A DNA stretch of 64,000 nucleotides from Fimiplasma intestinipullorum. Its GTDB lineage: Bacteria > Bacillota_I > Bacilli_A > Erysipelotrichales > Coprobacillaceae. Below are positions 31,561-39,435 of the stretch, piece by piece. The DNA lies in the NCBI GenBank assembly GCA_018715065.1, contig DVMJ01000008.1:1-64000 (forward strand), given 5' to 3'. Under the pieces are notes generated by a model. The model was not told where the DNA came from and did no database searches. It was given only the letters and a program-made list of their open reading frames with translations. The position numbers and the translations under genes were made by a program. Every line of letters begins with the position of its first letter. Positions within the stretch are counted from its first letter, which is position 1.

Positions 31561-32370
31561 ATGGAAATTCGCAAGCTTGTTGAAAGAAGTTCAGAGATCT
31601 TTATGGCTAATCGAAAGATGCTTTTTATTGTCTTTTTATATATAGCCATCATGCATATGCTGATCAGTGAGATCGGCACTGTCTTAGGCGGCCTGTTTAC
31701 CCTGATGGCTTTATTTATTGTTGCGCCGCTGTATCACGGGAGGATCACCGCAAGCTATAAAGTGATCAAACAGGATGCGCCGCTGGATATCCGTATGGAT
31801 GGATTGTGCGGTTTTGTCCGTTTTAAAGAATTATTCAGTACCTATGGATGGATTGAGCTCATCAATCTTATCCTCCTGTACTTAGCTTTGTTTGGAATTT
31901 ATGCACTTGTCTTAGGCAAGACCAACGTCTTGGGTCTGGAGGCCTCTTTATTATCTGGCAAGGTGAGTGAAATTGCGTTGTACCGAGTGGTGCAGATTCT
32001 ATATCTGATCGCTCTGGCAGCAGATCTTGTGATTCGCTGGCTGACCAATCTCTTTTTCTTTGCAGCGCCTTATCTTCTGGAAACGCGTCAGATCAGAGGA
32101 CTGGCCAGTCTGAAAGCCTCCGTCCGTCTGATGCGTGGACATAAAAGAGACCTGTTTCTCTTACAGCTGCGTTTTCTGGCACCTGCAGCCATCTGTTTCT
32201 TTTTGAATTACTTCAGTGCTTATTACCTGAGTGCCTGGCTTTACAGCTTTGCGGGATTAGCAATTACTTTGCTGGAAATTTATTTATATCAGGCGCAGTA
32301 TCAGGTAGCGCTGGTTCTGTTCTTTGAACAGATAAAGGAGGAGGTACAGGATGAATTTAACGAAATTTGA
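31561..32370 (+). CDS. Polytopic membrane protein, DUF975-like
   Basis: 269 residues with five or six transmembrane helices. 'LLETRQIRGLASLKASVRLM' followed by 'RGHKRDLFLLQLRFLA' recalls the 'A...S..LM.G.K..LF.L.LSF' core of DUF975 membrane proteins. No catalytic motif is visible. It overlaps the following CPBP protease gene by 20 nt, suggesting a joint function at the membrane. The first ATG (31555) lies inside the ribosome site GGAGGATG, so ATG 31561 is the start. Confidence 0.65.
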   Translation: MEIRKLVERSSEIFMANRKMLFIVFLYIAIMHMLISEIGTVLGGLFTLMALFIVAPLYHGRITASYKVIKQDAPLDIRMDGLCGFVRFKELFSTYGWIELINLILLYLALFGIYALVLGKTNVLGLEASLLSGKVSEIALYRVVQILYLIALAADLVIRWLTNLFFFAAPYLLETRQIRGLASLKASVRLMRGHKRDLFLLQLRFLAPAAICFFLNYFSAYYLSAWLYSFAGLAITLLEIYLYQAQYQVALVLFFEQIKEEVQDEFNEI

Positions 32371-33058
32371 GAAGATAGCTGGATGGGCAATTCTGCTGCC
32401 ACTTTATTTCTTCTTTGGTCCGCTGATTTTTTCTTTTCTTTTTGCGCTTATTTTGCGCGTAGGTCATGTATCGATGGGAGCTGTTGAACTTAACAGTTGG
32501 TACAATCTCTTTTATGATACTGGCATGCTGATCATCGCGGTGCTGATCTTTCACCGTTTCCTGAAAGAGGAGTTTCGTCAAATCAAGGGTCGCTGGATCA
32601 GAACGATCCTGTGGTCCTTGACGGCAGGCTTTATCATAATCTATGGTGCAAATATTCTTTCTGGTATGCTGGTTCAATTGATCGAACCGGGTTCAAGCAG
32701 CGCCAATCAGAATGCGCTGGTAAGCATGCTGGAAGTACAACCGCTGCCTATATTGCTGGCCAGCATCGTGATTGCACCGTTATTGGAAGAACTTGTTTTT
32801 CGAGTAGCTATCTTTAAAGGCATCTATCCTTATAGCCGCATAGCCGCTTATTTGGCCAGTGGAGGAATCTTTGGATTGGTTCATATCCTGGATGGCCTGC
32901 TGGCAGGCGATCTAAGCCAGCTCGCATATCTTTTGCCATATGGACTTTTAGGGATGGTCTTTTGCTGGCTGTATGAAAAAAAAGGAACGTTAGCCGTTCC
33001 TGTACTGGTGCATATGTCCAATAACTTTGTGAGCATGATGCTGACATTGCTTGTCTAA
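32351..33058 (+). CDS. CPBP family intramembrane glutamic endopeptidase
   Basis: 235 residues, about seven transmembrane helices. The Abi/CPBP (Rce1-like) motifs are present: 'APLLEELVFRVAIF' (EExxxR, about 141-154) and 'GGIFGLVHILDGLL' (F-x3-H, about 174). The third motif near 'LVHMSNNFVSM' (HxxxN, about 223) is also present. Such proteases act within the membrane, with roles in bacteriocin immunity or protein maturation; here no bacteriocin gene is near. GGAGGAGG precedes the ATG, within the end of the upstream membrane-protein gene. Confidence 0.88.
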   Translation: MNLTKFEKIAGWAILLPLYFFFGPLIFSFLFALILRVGHVSMGAVELNSWYNLFYDTGMLIIAVLIFHRFLKEEFRQIKGRWIRTILWSLTAGFIIIYGANILSGMLVQLIEPGSSSANQNALVSMLEVQPLPILLASIVIAPLLEELVFRVAIFKGIYPYSRIAAYLASGGIFGLVHILDGLLAGDLSQLAYLLPYGLLGMVFCWLYEKKGTLAVPVLVHMSNNFVSMMLTLLV

Positions 33059-33080
33059 GCCTTTTTCGAAAGGCTTTTAA
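33057..33080 (+). terminator. Weak terminator after the CPBP gene
   Basis: Stem AAGCCTTT/AAAGGCTT starting at the stop codon, with only a short T-run. Confidence 0.55.
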
Positions 33081-33084
33081 ATTG

Positions 33085-33108
33085 CAAAAAAAAACGCATA
33101 TCGCGTTT
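33085..33108 (-). terminator. Terminator of the tRNA cluster
   Basis: On the minus strand AAACGC/GCGTTT, loop GATAT, then nine T, just after tRNA-Ser. Confidence 0.82.
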
Positions 33109-33115
33109 ATATCAA

Positions 33116-33206
33116 TGGCGGAGACAGAGGGATTTGAACCCTCGCACCAGTTACCCGGTCTATACCCTTAGCAGGGGTACCTCTTCAGCCTCTTGAGTAT
33201 GTCTCC
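33116..33206 (-). tRNA. tRNA-Ser (anticodon GCT)
   Basis: Acceptor GGAGACA/TGTCTCC, discriminator G and encoded CCA. Anticodon stem TACCC/GGGTA with loop CTGCTAA gives GCT (AGC/AGU). A long variable arm fits Ser. Last of the cluster. Confidence 0.94.
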
Positions 33207-33212
33207 AAAAAA

Positions 33213-33288
33213 TGGTCTCCCCTCACGGGCTCGAACCGTGGACCCTCTGATTAAGAGTCAGATGCTCTACCAACTGAGCTAAGGAGAG
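33213..33288 (-). tRNA. tRNA-Lys (anticodon CTT)
   Basis: Acceptor CTCTCCT pairs with AGGGGAG (one G-T), A and CCA encoded. Anticodon arm CTGACTCTTAATCAG gives CTT for AAG. Confidence 0.94.
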
Positions 33289-33294
33289 ATAAGA

Positions 33295-33368
33295 TGGAGC
33301 GAATGATGGGAATCGAACCCACGTGTCAACCATGGCAAGGTCGCGTTCTACCATTGAACTACACTCGC
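33295..33368 (-). tRNA. tRNA-Gly (anticodon GCC), copy 2
   Basis: Acceptor GCGAGTG; anticodon stem CGACC/GGTTG with loop TTGCCAT, anticodon GCC; CCA encoded. It differs from the upstream copy at one base, giving a G-T pair in the anticodon stem. Confidence 0.94.
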
Positions 33369-33375
33369 GTATAGA

Positions 33376-33449
33376 TGGAGCGAATGATGGGAATCGAACC
33401 CACGTGTCGACCATGGCAAGGTCGCGTTCTACCATTGAACTACACTCGC
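33376..33449 (-). tRNA. tRNA-Gly (anticodon GCC), copy 1
   Basis: Same as copy 2 but with anticodon stem CGACC/GGTCG, fully Watson-Crick. The two copies are separated by 7 bases and form a tandem duplication. Confidence 0.94.
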
Positions 33450-33458
33450 ATCATTTAA

Positions 33459-33534
33459 TGGCGGTCCGGACGGGACTTGAACCCGCGATCTTCGCAGTGA
33501 CAGTGCGACATGTTAACCGCTACACTACCGGACC
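33459..33534 (-). tRNA. tRNA-Asp (anticodon GTC)
   Basis: Acceptor GGTCCGG/CCGGACC, G and encoded CCA. Anticodon arm TCGCACTGTCACTGCGA gives GTC. First gene of the cluster. Confidence 0.94.
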
Positions 33535-33563
33535 ACAACCCCTTCTCATCAAGGGCAAGGACT

Positions 33564-33592
33564 ATTTTACATGAACTCTAATAAAAAATCAA
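33564..33592 (-). promoter_or_regulatory. Promoter of the tRNA cluster
   Basis: On the minus strand TTGATT (33592-33587), 17-nt spacer, TAAAAT (33569-33564), about 30 nt before tRNA-Asp. Confidence 0.75.
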
Positions 33593-33705
33593 TAGTTTTT
33601 TTTAAAAATGTTTGAATATTTTTTTGTGACGACAAAAAAGCTTAAAGAAACGGGAAAAGCATGTTATAATAGAGAATAGAAATGATGTGATAAGGAGTGG
33701 TTTTC

Positions 33706-35520
33706 ATGTATTATCCCCAATCAACTAAAGATATACGTTTAGTCATCATGTCCTTTGATGATGTCATGTTTGACTTAACGCATTTAAGATATAATTATTA
33801 TCGCCGTTTATGTCGTCTGTACAACACACAGCTGAATCGTGAGGAATTCATTCGTAATATTGGGTCGAGCCGTATCATGTTCAAAGATTCGCCGATCGAT
33901 CACGCCTTGCTGACCACGGAAGCCTTGATTGATAAGATCGAGACGGATCTGTACAGCTATTGTCGAATGTATGGCCTGAAAAGTAAAGATGGTCTATCAG
34001 AGCTGATGGAACTGCTCAAACAAAGACAGATTCCTTGTGTGGCTTTTTCCAGTCATGAATTGAAATATGCGCAGTCCTTGATGAACTTAGCCATGCTTTA
34101 CAATAAGCCTCAGGTCTTGATTGGTGATCATCCGGATATTGCTCCTTTGCCTGATGGAGAACTTTTCGATATTATTATGCAGCAGTATCAGGTCAAACCG
34201 GAAAATACATTAGTCATTGCCTCTAGTCGCAATGCCTGTCTTGCTGCCAATCAGTTAAAGACAAACTTTGTCTTTATTCCAGATCTGCAAAAAGAAAATA
34301 AAGAACTGACCATTCGTTCTTTAAAGGTTTGTCACAGTTTGCTGGATGTCTTGAATCTGTTGTTGGAAAGTCGCTTGAGTGTACCTAGTCGTGAATATAT
34401 GCTGGTGGAAAGCGATGACCCTAATGATATTTATTCGCATTATCAGCATTTAGTCAATACGTATCGTCAAGATCCGGAAACGGTACAGATCATTAATCAG
34501 ATCTATCAGGATGAATACGCCAGAGCCCAAAAGGATTTTGTGGAAAAAGCGGTTGACCAGCAGGAGGTGGTTCAGCCCGATCCAGCTGAAATGGACAGTC
34601 TGGAAGAGCTGGAAAACCAGGTGGCACAATCGTTACATCTTGCTGTAGACAAAATGCCTCAGCCAGAGGTTGAACAGAAAGCGCAGATGGCGCCAGAACC
34701 AGAAATAGATGACGTAAAAGAAATGGCACCGATTGAACTGAAGGCGCAGGAAGTTCATCCAGAAGATGACCTGACGGATATAGAAAAAGAAGAACGACCA
34801 TCCGATGATCCGATCGATCAGGTCTTAGCTCAGTTGAAGCCTGTATCTGAAAAAGCCAAGCCTGCTTTGAATCCAATCGAAGAGATGGCCAATGAACCTT
34901 CAGAAATGCTGGATATCGATCAGCTAAAAAAACCGGAACCGGATGCACCAACGGCGACCGCCGAGTATACGGATACTTTTGGTCGCGACCTGCAGAACAT
35001 GATCGATGATATCGAATCAGCCAGTCCTAAACAGGAGAAAACTGAAAAGAAACCGGATTTTGATAAAACCAAAACGATGATGTTCACTAAAGAAGAATTG
35101 AAGTTTTTGGGCTTTAAAGAAGATGATCTTTTGAGTGATGATGAATCCATCGATGAATACATTGAGAAAAACGAGCATCATGCGAAGTTTAAGGTCTCAA
35201 GCATTTTCCTTAATTTTTTCTATGCCTTTTTTACCAGTTTGATCGTCGTAGGTATTGTCGGAATTGTCTGCATCGCTTTAGGGGAATGGATGAACAGCGG
35301 CAATGCCATTGGCAGTGTGCTGCAAACGGTCATCGGTTCGATCGATCGTTTTGCTTTGACTGTATTCAGCTGGCCAGCCAGCCAGATTGGTTCGCTGTTT
35401 GGTGCAACAGATCTATTGATCGAGGCCATCTGTAATGTCATGCTGATGACCATTATCTTATGGATCCTGTATGTTTTGAAAGATGTGATTCAATTCGAAT
35501 TAAAAAGAAGACATCGTTAG
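33706..35520 (+). CDS. Degenerate HAD-fold protein with acidic linker and C-terminal membrane anchor
   Basis: 604 residues. The first about 225 resemble a beta-phosphoglucomutase-like HAD hydrolase: 'VIMSFDDVMFDLTHLRYNYY' aligns with 'DxDGxLFD', a helical cap follows, then 'CVAFSSHELKYA' (motif II Ser) and 'TLVIASSRNACLAANQL' (motif IV). The nucleophile Asp aligns with Ser, and the acidic pair of motif IV reads Ala-Ser-Ser, so catalysis is unlikely. Residues 250-480 are a Glu/Pro/Lys linker. Two hydrophobic helices follow, near 505-530 and 575-595. AAGGAG precedes ATG 33706. Its stop overlaps that of the converging Nudix gene. Role unknown; a scaffold or sensor is possible. Confidence 0.75.
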   Translation: MYYPQSTKDIRLVIMSFDDVMFDLTHLRYNYYRRLCRLYNTQLNREEFIRNIGSSRIMFKDSPIDHALLTTEALIDKIETDLYSYCRMYGLKSKDGLSELMELLKQRQIPCVAFSSHELKYAQSLMNLAMLYNKPQVLIGDHPDIAPLPDGELFDIIMQQYQVKPENTLVIASSRNACLAANQLKTNFVFIPDLQKENKELTIRSLKVCHSLLDVLNLLLESRLSVPSREYMLVESDDPNDIYSHYQHLVNTYRQDPETVQIINQIYQDEYARAQKDFVEKAVDQQEVVQPDPAEMDSLEELENQVAQSLHLAVDKMPQPEVEQKAQMAPEPEIDDVKEMAPIELKAQEVHPEDDLTDIEKEERPSDDPIDQVLAQLKPVSEKAKPALNPIEEMANEPSEMLDIDQLKKPEPDAPTATAEYTDTFGRDLQNMIDDIESASPKQEKTEKKPDFDKTKTMMFTKEELKFLGFKEDDLLSDDESIDEYIEKNEHHAKFKVSSIFLNFFYAFFTSLIVVGIVGIVCIALGEWMNSGNAIGSVLQTVIGSIDRFALTVFSWPASQIGSLFGATDLLIEAICNVMLMTIILWILYVLKDVIQFELKRRHR

Positions 35521-36050
35521 ATGCCTTTGATCCATGCATAGTAGATGCCAATGATTGTTTTGGCATCTTTTATTTTACCGTTTTGGACATCCTGCATGGC
35601 TTGTTCGAGCGGGTAACGAATGACCTGAATCACTTCATCGTCATCTCCATGATGGGGTCTAGCGCAGGTCTTTAGCTGATCCGTATAGAACAAGTGGATG
35701 TGTTCGTCACAGTATCCGGGTGTCGGAAGAAAGGTTGTGACTGGCTGTAAATGATTTGTGATCATGCCGGTCTCTTCCTCTAATTCGCGATGTCCGCAAG
35801 TTAGTGGGTCTTCGCCGGGCTCGAGCTTTCCGGCCGGAATTTCCAGTAAGGCTTCATTGACGGCGTAGCGAAACTGCCTGACTAGCAGAATACATCCCTG
35901 ATCGATGGCAATGATGCCCACACCGCCGCCGTGATGCCTGACAATCTCACGTACTGCGTTCATTTGTTTTTCTTCAACAAAGACCTCGTCATGGTCAACA
36001 GAAAAAATCTTGCCATGAAAGATTTGGGTATGTTTTAATTGTTTTTCCAT
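35517..36050 (-). CDS. nudF: ADP-ribose pyrophosphatase, Nudix family
   Basis: 177 residues. 'GGGVGIIAIDQGCILLVRQF' then the Nudix box in 'GKLEPGEDPLTCGHRELEEE' continuing 'TGM' (about 75-97), with 'TFLPTPGYCDEHIHLFY' after it, the Pro-rich pattern of ADP-ribose pyrophosphatases. It should split ADP-ribose into AMP and ribose 5-phosphate. GAGGAG lies 7 nt before the ATG. A structured leader of about 125 nt precedes it. Its TAA overlaps the TAG of the converging HAD-like gene by two bases, without a terminator between them. Confidence 0.9.
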   Translation of the reverse strand: MEKQLKHTQIFHGKIFSVDHDEVFVEEKQMNAVREIVRHHGGGVGIIAIDQGCILLVRQFRYAVNEALLEIPAGKLEPGEDPLTCGHRELEEETGMITNHLQPVTTFLPTPGYCDEHIHLFYTDQLKTCARPHHGDDDEVIQVIRYPLEQAMQDVQNGKIKDAKTIIGIYYAWIKGI

Positions 36051-36177
36051 AAGTCTCTCCTCATTTTGACTTCTTAAAAAGGGAATAAACCAACCCGGGG
36101 GAGGGTTGGTTTATCGTCATTTTCACGTAAGGGTGATAATAGGGGGTATGTATAAGTGAATGCGCCTTCACTTTACA
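36051..36177 (-). other. Structured 5' leader of the nudF-like gene
   Basis: Between the minus-strand promoter (36184-36211) and the gene lie two hairpins: AGTGAA/TTCACT type with 7-bp stem at 36154-36173, and an 11-bp perfect stem TAAACCAACCC/GGGTTGGTTTA with a G/C loop at 36086-36113. No T-run follows the second on either strand, so it is not a plain terminator. I do not recognise a known riboswitch consensus. Confidence 0.5.
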
Positions 36178-36183
36178 GATATT

Positions 36184-36211
36184 ATTATAGCACTTACATT
36201 TTGTTTGTAAA
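36184..36211 (-). promoter_or_regulatory. Promoter of the nudF-like gene
   Basis: On the minus strand TTTACA (36211-36206), 16-nt spacer, TATAAT (36189-36184). This predicts a leader of about 127 nt. Confidence 0.65.
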
Positions 36212-36276
36212 GGGTTTCAGGAAAGAAATTTCAACTTTTTTAATGAACTTATGTTATAATGTGGGCGGTGATAAGC

Positions 36277-37251
36277 ATGCATAAGATTTTAATTGATACC
36301 AATAGTGATGGTCAGCGTGCAGATAAGTTCCTGAGGAAGTATTTGCCCCTGGCACCACAGAATTTGATTTATAAACTTTTTCGTAAAAAAGATGTAAAGC
36401 TCAACGGTCAGCGCATCGATGGCAGTGTCCGCATTCACGCGGGGGATGTGATGGAGATCTTTCTATATGAAGATCGGGTACGTGCTTTTCAGGAACAGGT
36501 TGAAATTCGTTCTTTGCCTATTGAGTTTGAGGTGATATATGAGGACGAGCATATCTTAGTCGTCAATAAGCCTGCCGGTCTGATCCTGCATGAAGATGAA
36601 AAAGAAAAACGCAAGACGCTGGCCAATCAGGTATTAGCCTATCTTTATGCCAAGGGAGACTACGATCCTGAACATTCGCAGGGATTTGTGCCTGGACCGG
36701 TCCACCGTTTGGATCGCAATACCAGTGGTTTGGTGATCTTCGGTAAAACATTCCAGGCTTTAAAGGATCTCAATGAGATGATCCGTCTTCGCCATTGCAT
36801 CGAAAAGAAGTATTTGACTATTTTAGTGGGACGACTGACAGATGATCAGCATCTTATAGGCTATATGAAAAAAGATGAAACGCAGCAGCGCTGCTATATG
36901 GTTCCGAAAGAGACAGTGGGAGCCTTGACCATGGAGACGTATTTGAAGGTGCGTGAATATAATGCCCATTATACATTGGCAGAGGCGCGTCTGGTAACAG
37001 GGCGAACCCATCAGATTCGTTTGCATTGTGCCAGTATCCATCATCCGGTGTTAGGAGATCGTAAGTATGGTGATTTCAAGGTGAATCAGGAAATGAAGCA
37101 GCGTTTCCATTTGAACCATCAGCTGCTTCATGCCTATCATCTGCAGTTTAAAAAAACGGTCGGGGCCTTGCGCTATCTAGAGGGCATGACCATCGAAGCG
37201 CGGCCGCCGGAAAGTTTTATGACCATTAAAAGAGAATTGTTTAGAAAATAG
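36277..37251 (+). CDS. RluA-family 23S rRNA pseudouridine synthase
   Basis: 324 residues. N-terminal S4 domain (about 12-65, 'RADKFLRKYLPLAPQNLIYK', 'KLNGQRIDGSVRIHAGD'), then the catalytic domain with 'PVHRLDRNTSGLVIFGK' (catalytic Asp at about 148) and 'LVTGRTHQIRLHCASIHHPV' near residue 240. It isomerises uridines in 23S rRNA; RluC-type is likely from the S4 domain. TATAAT at 36255-36260 is only about 17 nt before the ATG, so the leader would be very short, and the ribosome site GGCGGTG is weak. A start at 36259 would lie in that box and is rejected. Confidence 0.9.
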   Translation: MHKILIDTNSDGQRADKFLRKYLPLAPQNLIYKLFRKKDVKLNGQRIDGSVRIHAGDVMEIFLYEDRVRAFQEQVEIRSLPIEFEVIYEDEHILVVNKPAGLILHEDEKEKRKTLANQVLAYLYAKGDYDPEHSQGFVPGPVHRLDRNTSGLVIFGKTFQALKDLNEMIRLRHCIEKKYLTILVGRLTDDQHLIGYMKKDETQQRCYMVPKETVGALTMETYLKVREYNAHYTLAEARLVTGRTHQIRLHCASIHHPVLGDRKYGDFKVNQEMKQRFHLNHQLLHAYHLQFKKTVGALRYLEGMTIEARPPESFMTIKRELFRK

Positions 37252-37312
37252 ACTTTAAACGCTTACAGAAATATAGTATAATATTTTTAATGAAATACAA
37301 GGAGGAAGTTAG

Positions 37313-38233
37313 ATGAAATACTTTATTGGTATCGATCTGGGAGGAACAAATGTACGTACCCTTTTGGTCGATGAAGAGGGAAATTCTTATAGTGAAGTCA
37401 AGGACGTCACGGAAAGAGAAAAAGGACCGGATTATGTTGTCGCCAAGATCATTCGTCAGATCGAATCACTGGATTTTAGTGTGTGTGGCGGAATCGAAAA
37501 TGTACAGGGCATCGGGATCGGTGTTCCAGGACCAGTTGACACCCGCAATGGTGTTATGATCATGGCTACGAATTTACCTGGTTTTGAAAATTATCCGATT
37601 TGCCAGAAATTGTCTGACCGTTTCAATCTGCCAACTTTCATCGATAATGATGCAAATGTGGCTGGTCTGGCAGAAGCGTTGCTGGGGGCAGGAAAAGGTT
37701 ATCCAATCGTTTATTATGTCACGATCTCTACGGGAATCGGCGGTGCCTTGATCGTTAATGGTCAGGTAGTTTCCGGTGGACGTGGTCATGCCGGAGAGAT
37801 TGGTAATATTATCGTTAAGAATAATGGCTATAAGTTTGGTGCGTTAAATCCGGGAGCTGCTGAAGGGGAAGCGAGCGGTACGGCGATTACGCGCAAAGGG
37901 AAAGAATTATTAGGCGAAGATAAAGTGCGTCATGCCGGCGATGTCTTTGAGATGGCAGATCAGGGCAATACGGTCGCTCAGGGAATTGTGGATGAAGTCA
38001 TTTCTGAATGGGCAACCATGTTTGCCAACATTGCACATACCGTAGATCCTTATGTTTTTGTACTGGGCGGAGGTGTGATGAAGTCCAAACGTTATTTCAT
38101 GGATCGCTTAGTAGAACAGTTTAATCAGAAAATTCATGTAGGTATGCGCGGACACATTCAGTTTTTGCCAACAGAACTGGAAGACTGCGGTGCCATCGGT
38201 GCGGCCATGTTACCGATGTCTAAATTGAAATAA
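37313..38233 (+). CDS. ROK-family sugar kinase/glucokinase-like protein lacking the zinc motif
   Basis: 306 residues, ASKHA fold. 'FIGIDLGGTNVRTLLVDEEG' (phosphate 1), 'NLPTFIDNDANVAGLAEALL' (catalytic Asp at about 105), 'STGIGGALIVNGQVVSGG', 'HAGEIGNIIV' and 'FVLGGGVM'. After the 'HAGEIG' His-Glu the usual CxCGxxGCxE zinc cluster is replaced by a Cys-free 'NNGYKFGALNPGAAEGEASG', so this is a zinc-less ROK. It likely phosphorylates glucose or a related hexose; the sugar is uncertain. AAGGAGG precedes the ATG, and TTTAAA/17 nt/TATAAT (37254-37282) is a likely promoter. Confidence 0.87.
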   Translation: MKYFIGIDLGGTNVRTLLVDEEGNSYSEVKDVTEREKGPDYVVAKIIRQIESLDFSVCGGIENVQGIGIGVPGPVDTRNGVMIMATNLPGFENYPICQKLSDRFNLPTFIDNDANVAGLAEALLGAGKGYPIVYYVTISTGIGGALIVNGQVVSGGRGHAGEIGNIIVKNNGYKFGALNPGAAEGEASGTAITRKGKELLGEDKVRHAGDVFEMADQGNTVAQGIVDEVISEWATMFANIAHTVDPYVFVLGGGVMKSKRYFMDRLVEQFNQKIHVGMRGHIQFLPTELEDCGAIGAAMLPMSKLK

Positions 38234-38258
38234 AGGGGAGAAATCCTCTTTTTCTTTG
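38233..38258 (+). terminator. Terminator of the ROK kinase gene
   Basis: Stem AAGGGG/CCTCTT (one G-T) with T5, directly after the stop. Confidence 0.6.
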
Positions 38259-38307
38259 TTCCTTAGATAAAAGTGTGATATGATACTAAAGATATGGAGG
38301 CGATGAG

Positions 38308-39435
38308 ATGAAAAGAGTTGTATTAGGCTTGAGTGGTGGAGTGGATTCAGCGGTAGCCGCTTATTTATTAAAGCAACAAGGCTATGAAGTGATTGGTGTT
38401 TTCATGCGCAACTGGGACAGTAATCTGAATAATGATATCTTGGGTAATCCGACCAATGATGATGAGGTCTGTCCTCAGGAAAAGGATTATCAGGATGCAG
38501 TTGCGGTGGCGAAGCATTTAGGGATTGAGATTCGCCGTGTTGATTTTATCAAAGAATATTGGGATGAGGTCTTCACTTATTTTATCGAAGAATATGCCCG
38601 TGGGCGTACACCTAACCCGGATATTCTTTGCAATAAGCATATTAAATTCAAAGCTTTTCTGGATTATGCCATGTCGATTGGTGCAGACTATATTGCGACC
38701 GGACATTACGCACGCATCGATCATCGCAATCCACAGGAATCGCTCTTGCTGCGCGGGGTGGACAACAATAAGGATCAGACCTACTTTTTATGCCAGCTCA
38801 GTCAGCCACAGATTGAAAAAGCCCTGTTTCCAATTGGCGACTATACCAAAGCTGTTGTCAGACAGATTGCGATAGAACAAAAGATCCCTGTCGCCAATAA
38901 GAAAGACAGCACTGGCATCTGCTTTATTGGTGAACGGGATTTTCGTGAGTTTTTGAAAAATTATATTCCGGCTAAGCCAGGCAAGATGGTGGATATTGTG
39001 ACAGGTCATGTGATTGGTGATCATCAGGGCATCATGTACTATACGATTGGACAGCGCAAAGGATTGCATATCGGCGGAGCTAAACAACCCTGGTTTGTGG
39101 TCGGCAAGAATTATGATGAAAATGTTCTTTATATTGCACAGGGGGATGAAAGTGAATGGTTGATGAGTGATGGTGCGCTGATCAGCGATGTGAACTGGAT
39201 CCGCCTTTCCCATCCGGAAACATTGGATTGTCAGGCCAAATTCCGTTATCGTCAAAAAGACAATGCGGTCACCGTGCAATTTATCGATCCGACACATGTC
39301 TATGTACGTTTTCATCAGCCGGTCAAAGCCGTGACACCGGGTCAGGCAGCGGTCTTCTATGATGGAGAGATCTGCTTAGGCGGCGGAACCATCGATAAGG
39401 TCTATAAAAACGGAAAGGAATTGACCTATTTATAA
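38308..39435 (+). CDS. mnmA: tRNA 2-thiouridine(34) synthase MnmA
   Basis: 375 residues. PP-loop 'VVLGLSGGVDSAVAAYLL' (about 4-21), 'GRTPNPDILCNKHIKF' with the first catalytic Cys (about 110), and 'DSTGICFIGERDFREFL' with the second (about 204); 'TIGQRKGLHIGG' is in the tRNA-binding part. With a cysteine desulfurase it thiolates U34 in tRNA-Lys, Glu and Gln. Promoter TTGTTC/17 nt/TATGAT at 38256-38284 is plausible. The stop TAA overlaps the start of recD2, as mnmA-recD2 proximity in Bacillus. Confidence 0.95.
   Translation: MKRVVLGLSGGVDSAVAAYLLKQQGYEVIGVFMRNWDSNLNNDILGNPTNDDEVCPQEKDYQDAVAVAKHLGIEIRRVDFIKEYWDEVFTYFIEEYARGRTPNPDILCNKHIKFKAFLDYAMSIGADYIATGHYARIDHRNPQESLLLRGVDNNKDQTYFLCQLSQPQIEKALFPIGDYTKAVVRQIAIEQKIPVANKKDSTGICFIGERDFREFLKNYIPAKPGKMVDIVTGHVIGDHQGIMYYTIGQRKGLHIGGAKQPWFVVGKNYDENVLYIAQGDESEWLMSDGALISDVNWIRLSHPETLDCQAKFRYRQKDNAVTVQFIDPTHVYVRFHQPVKAVTPGQAAVFYDGEICLGGGTIDKVYKNGKELTYL

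Noticed and set aside
33223..33574. Overlapping ORFs on both strands with repeated peptides in the tRNA region
   Set aside because: They are translations of the two near-identical tRNA-Gly genes and neighbours; the repeats are tRNA sequence, not protein repeats or a CRISPR array.
34493..34951. 152-codon minus-strand ORF inside the HAD-like gene
   Set aside because: It mirrors the Pro/Glu-rich linker codons; no ribosome site and no recognisable domain.
36086..36113. 11-bp hairpin as a terminator
   Set aside because: Neither strand has a T-run after it, and it lies inside the predicted leader of the Nudix gene.
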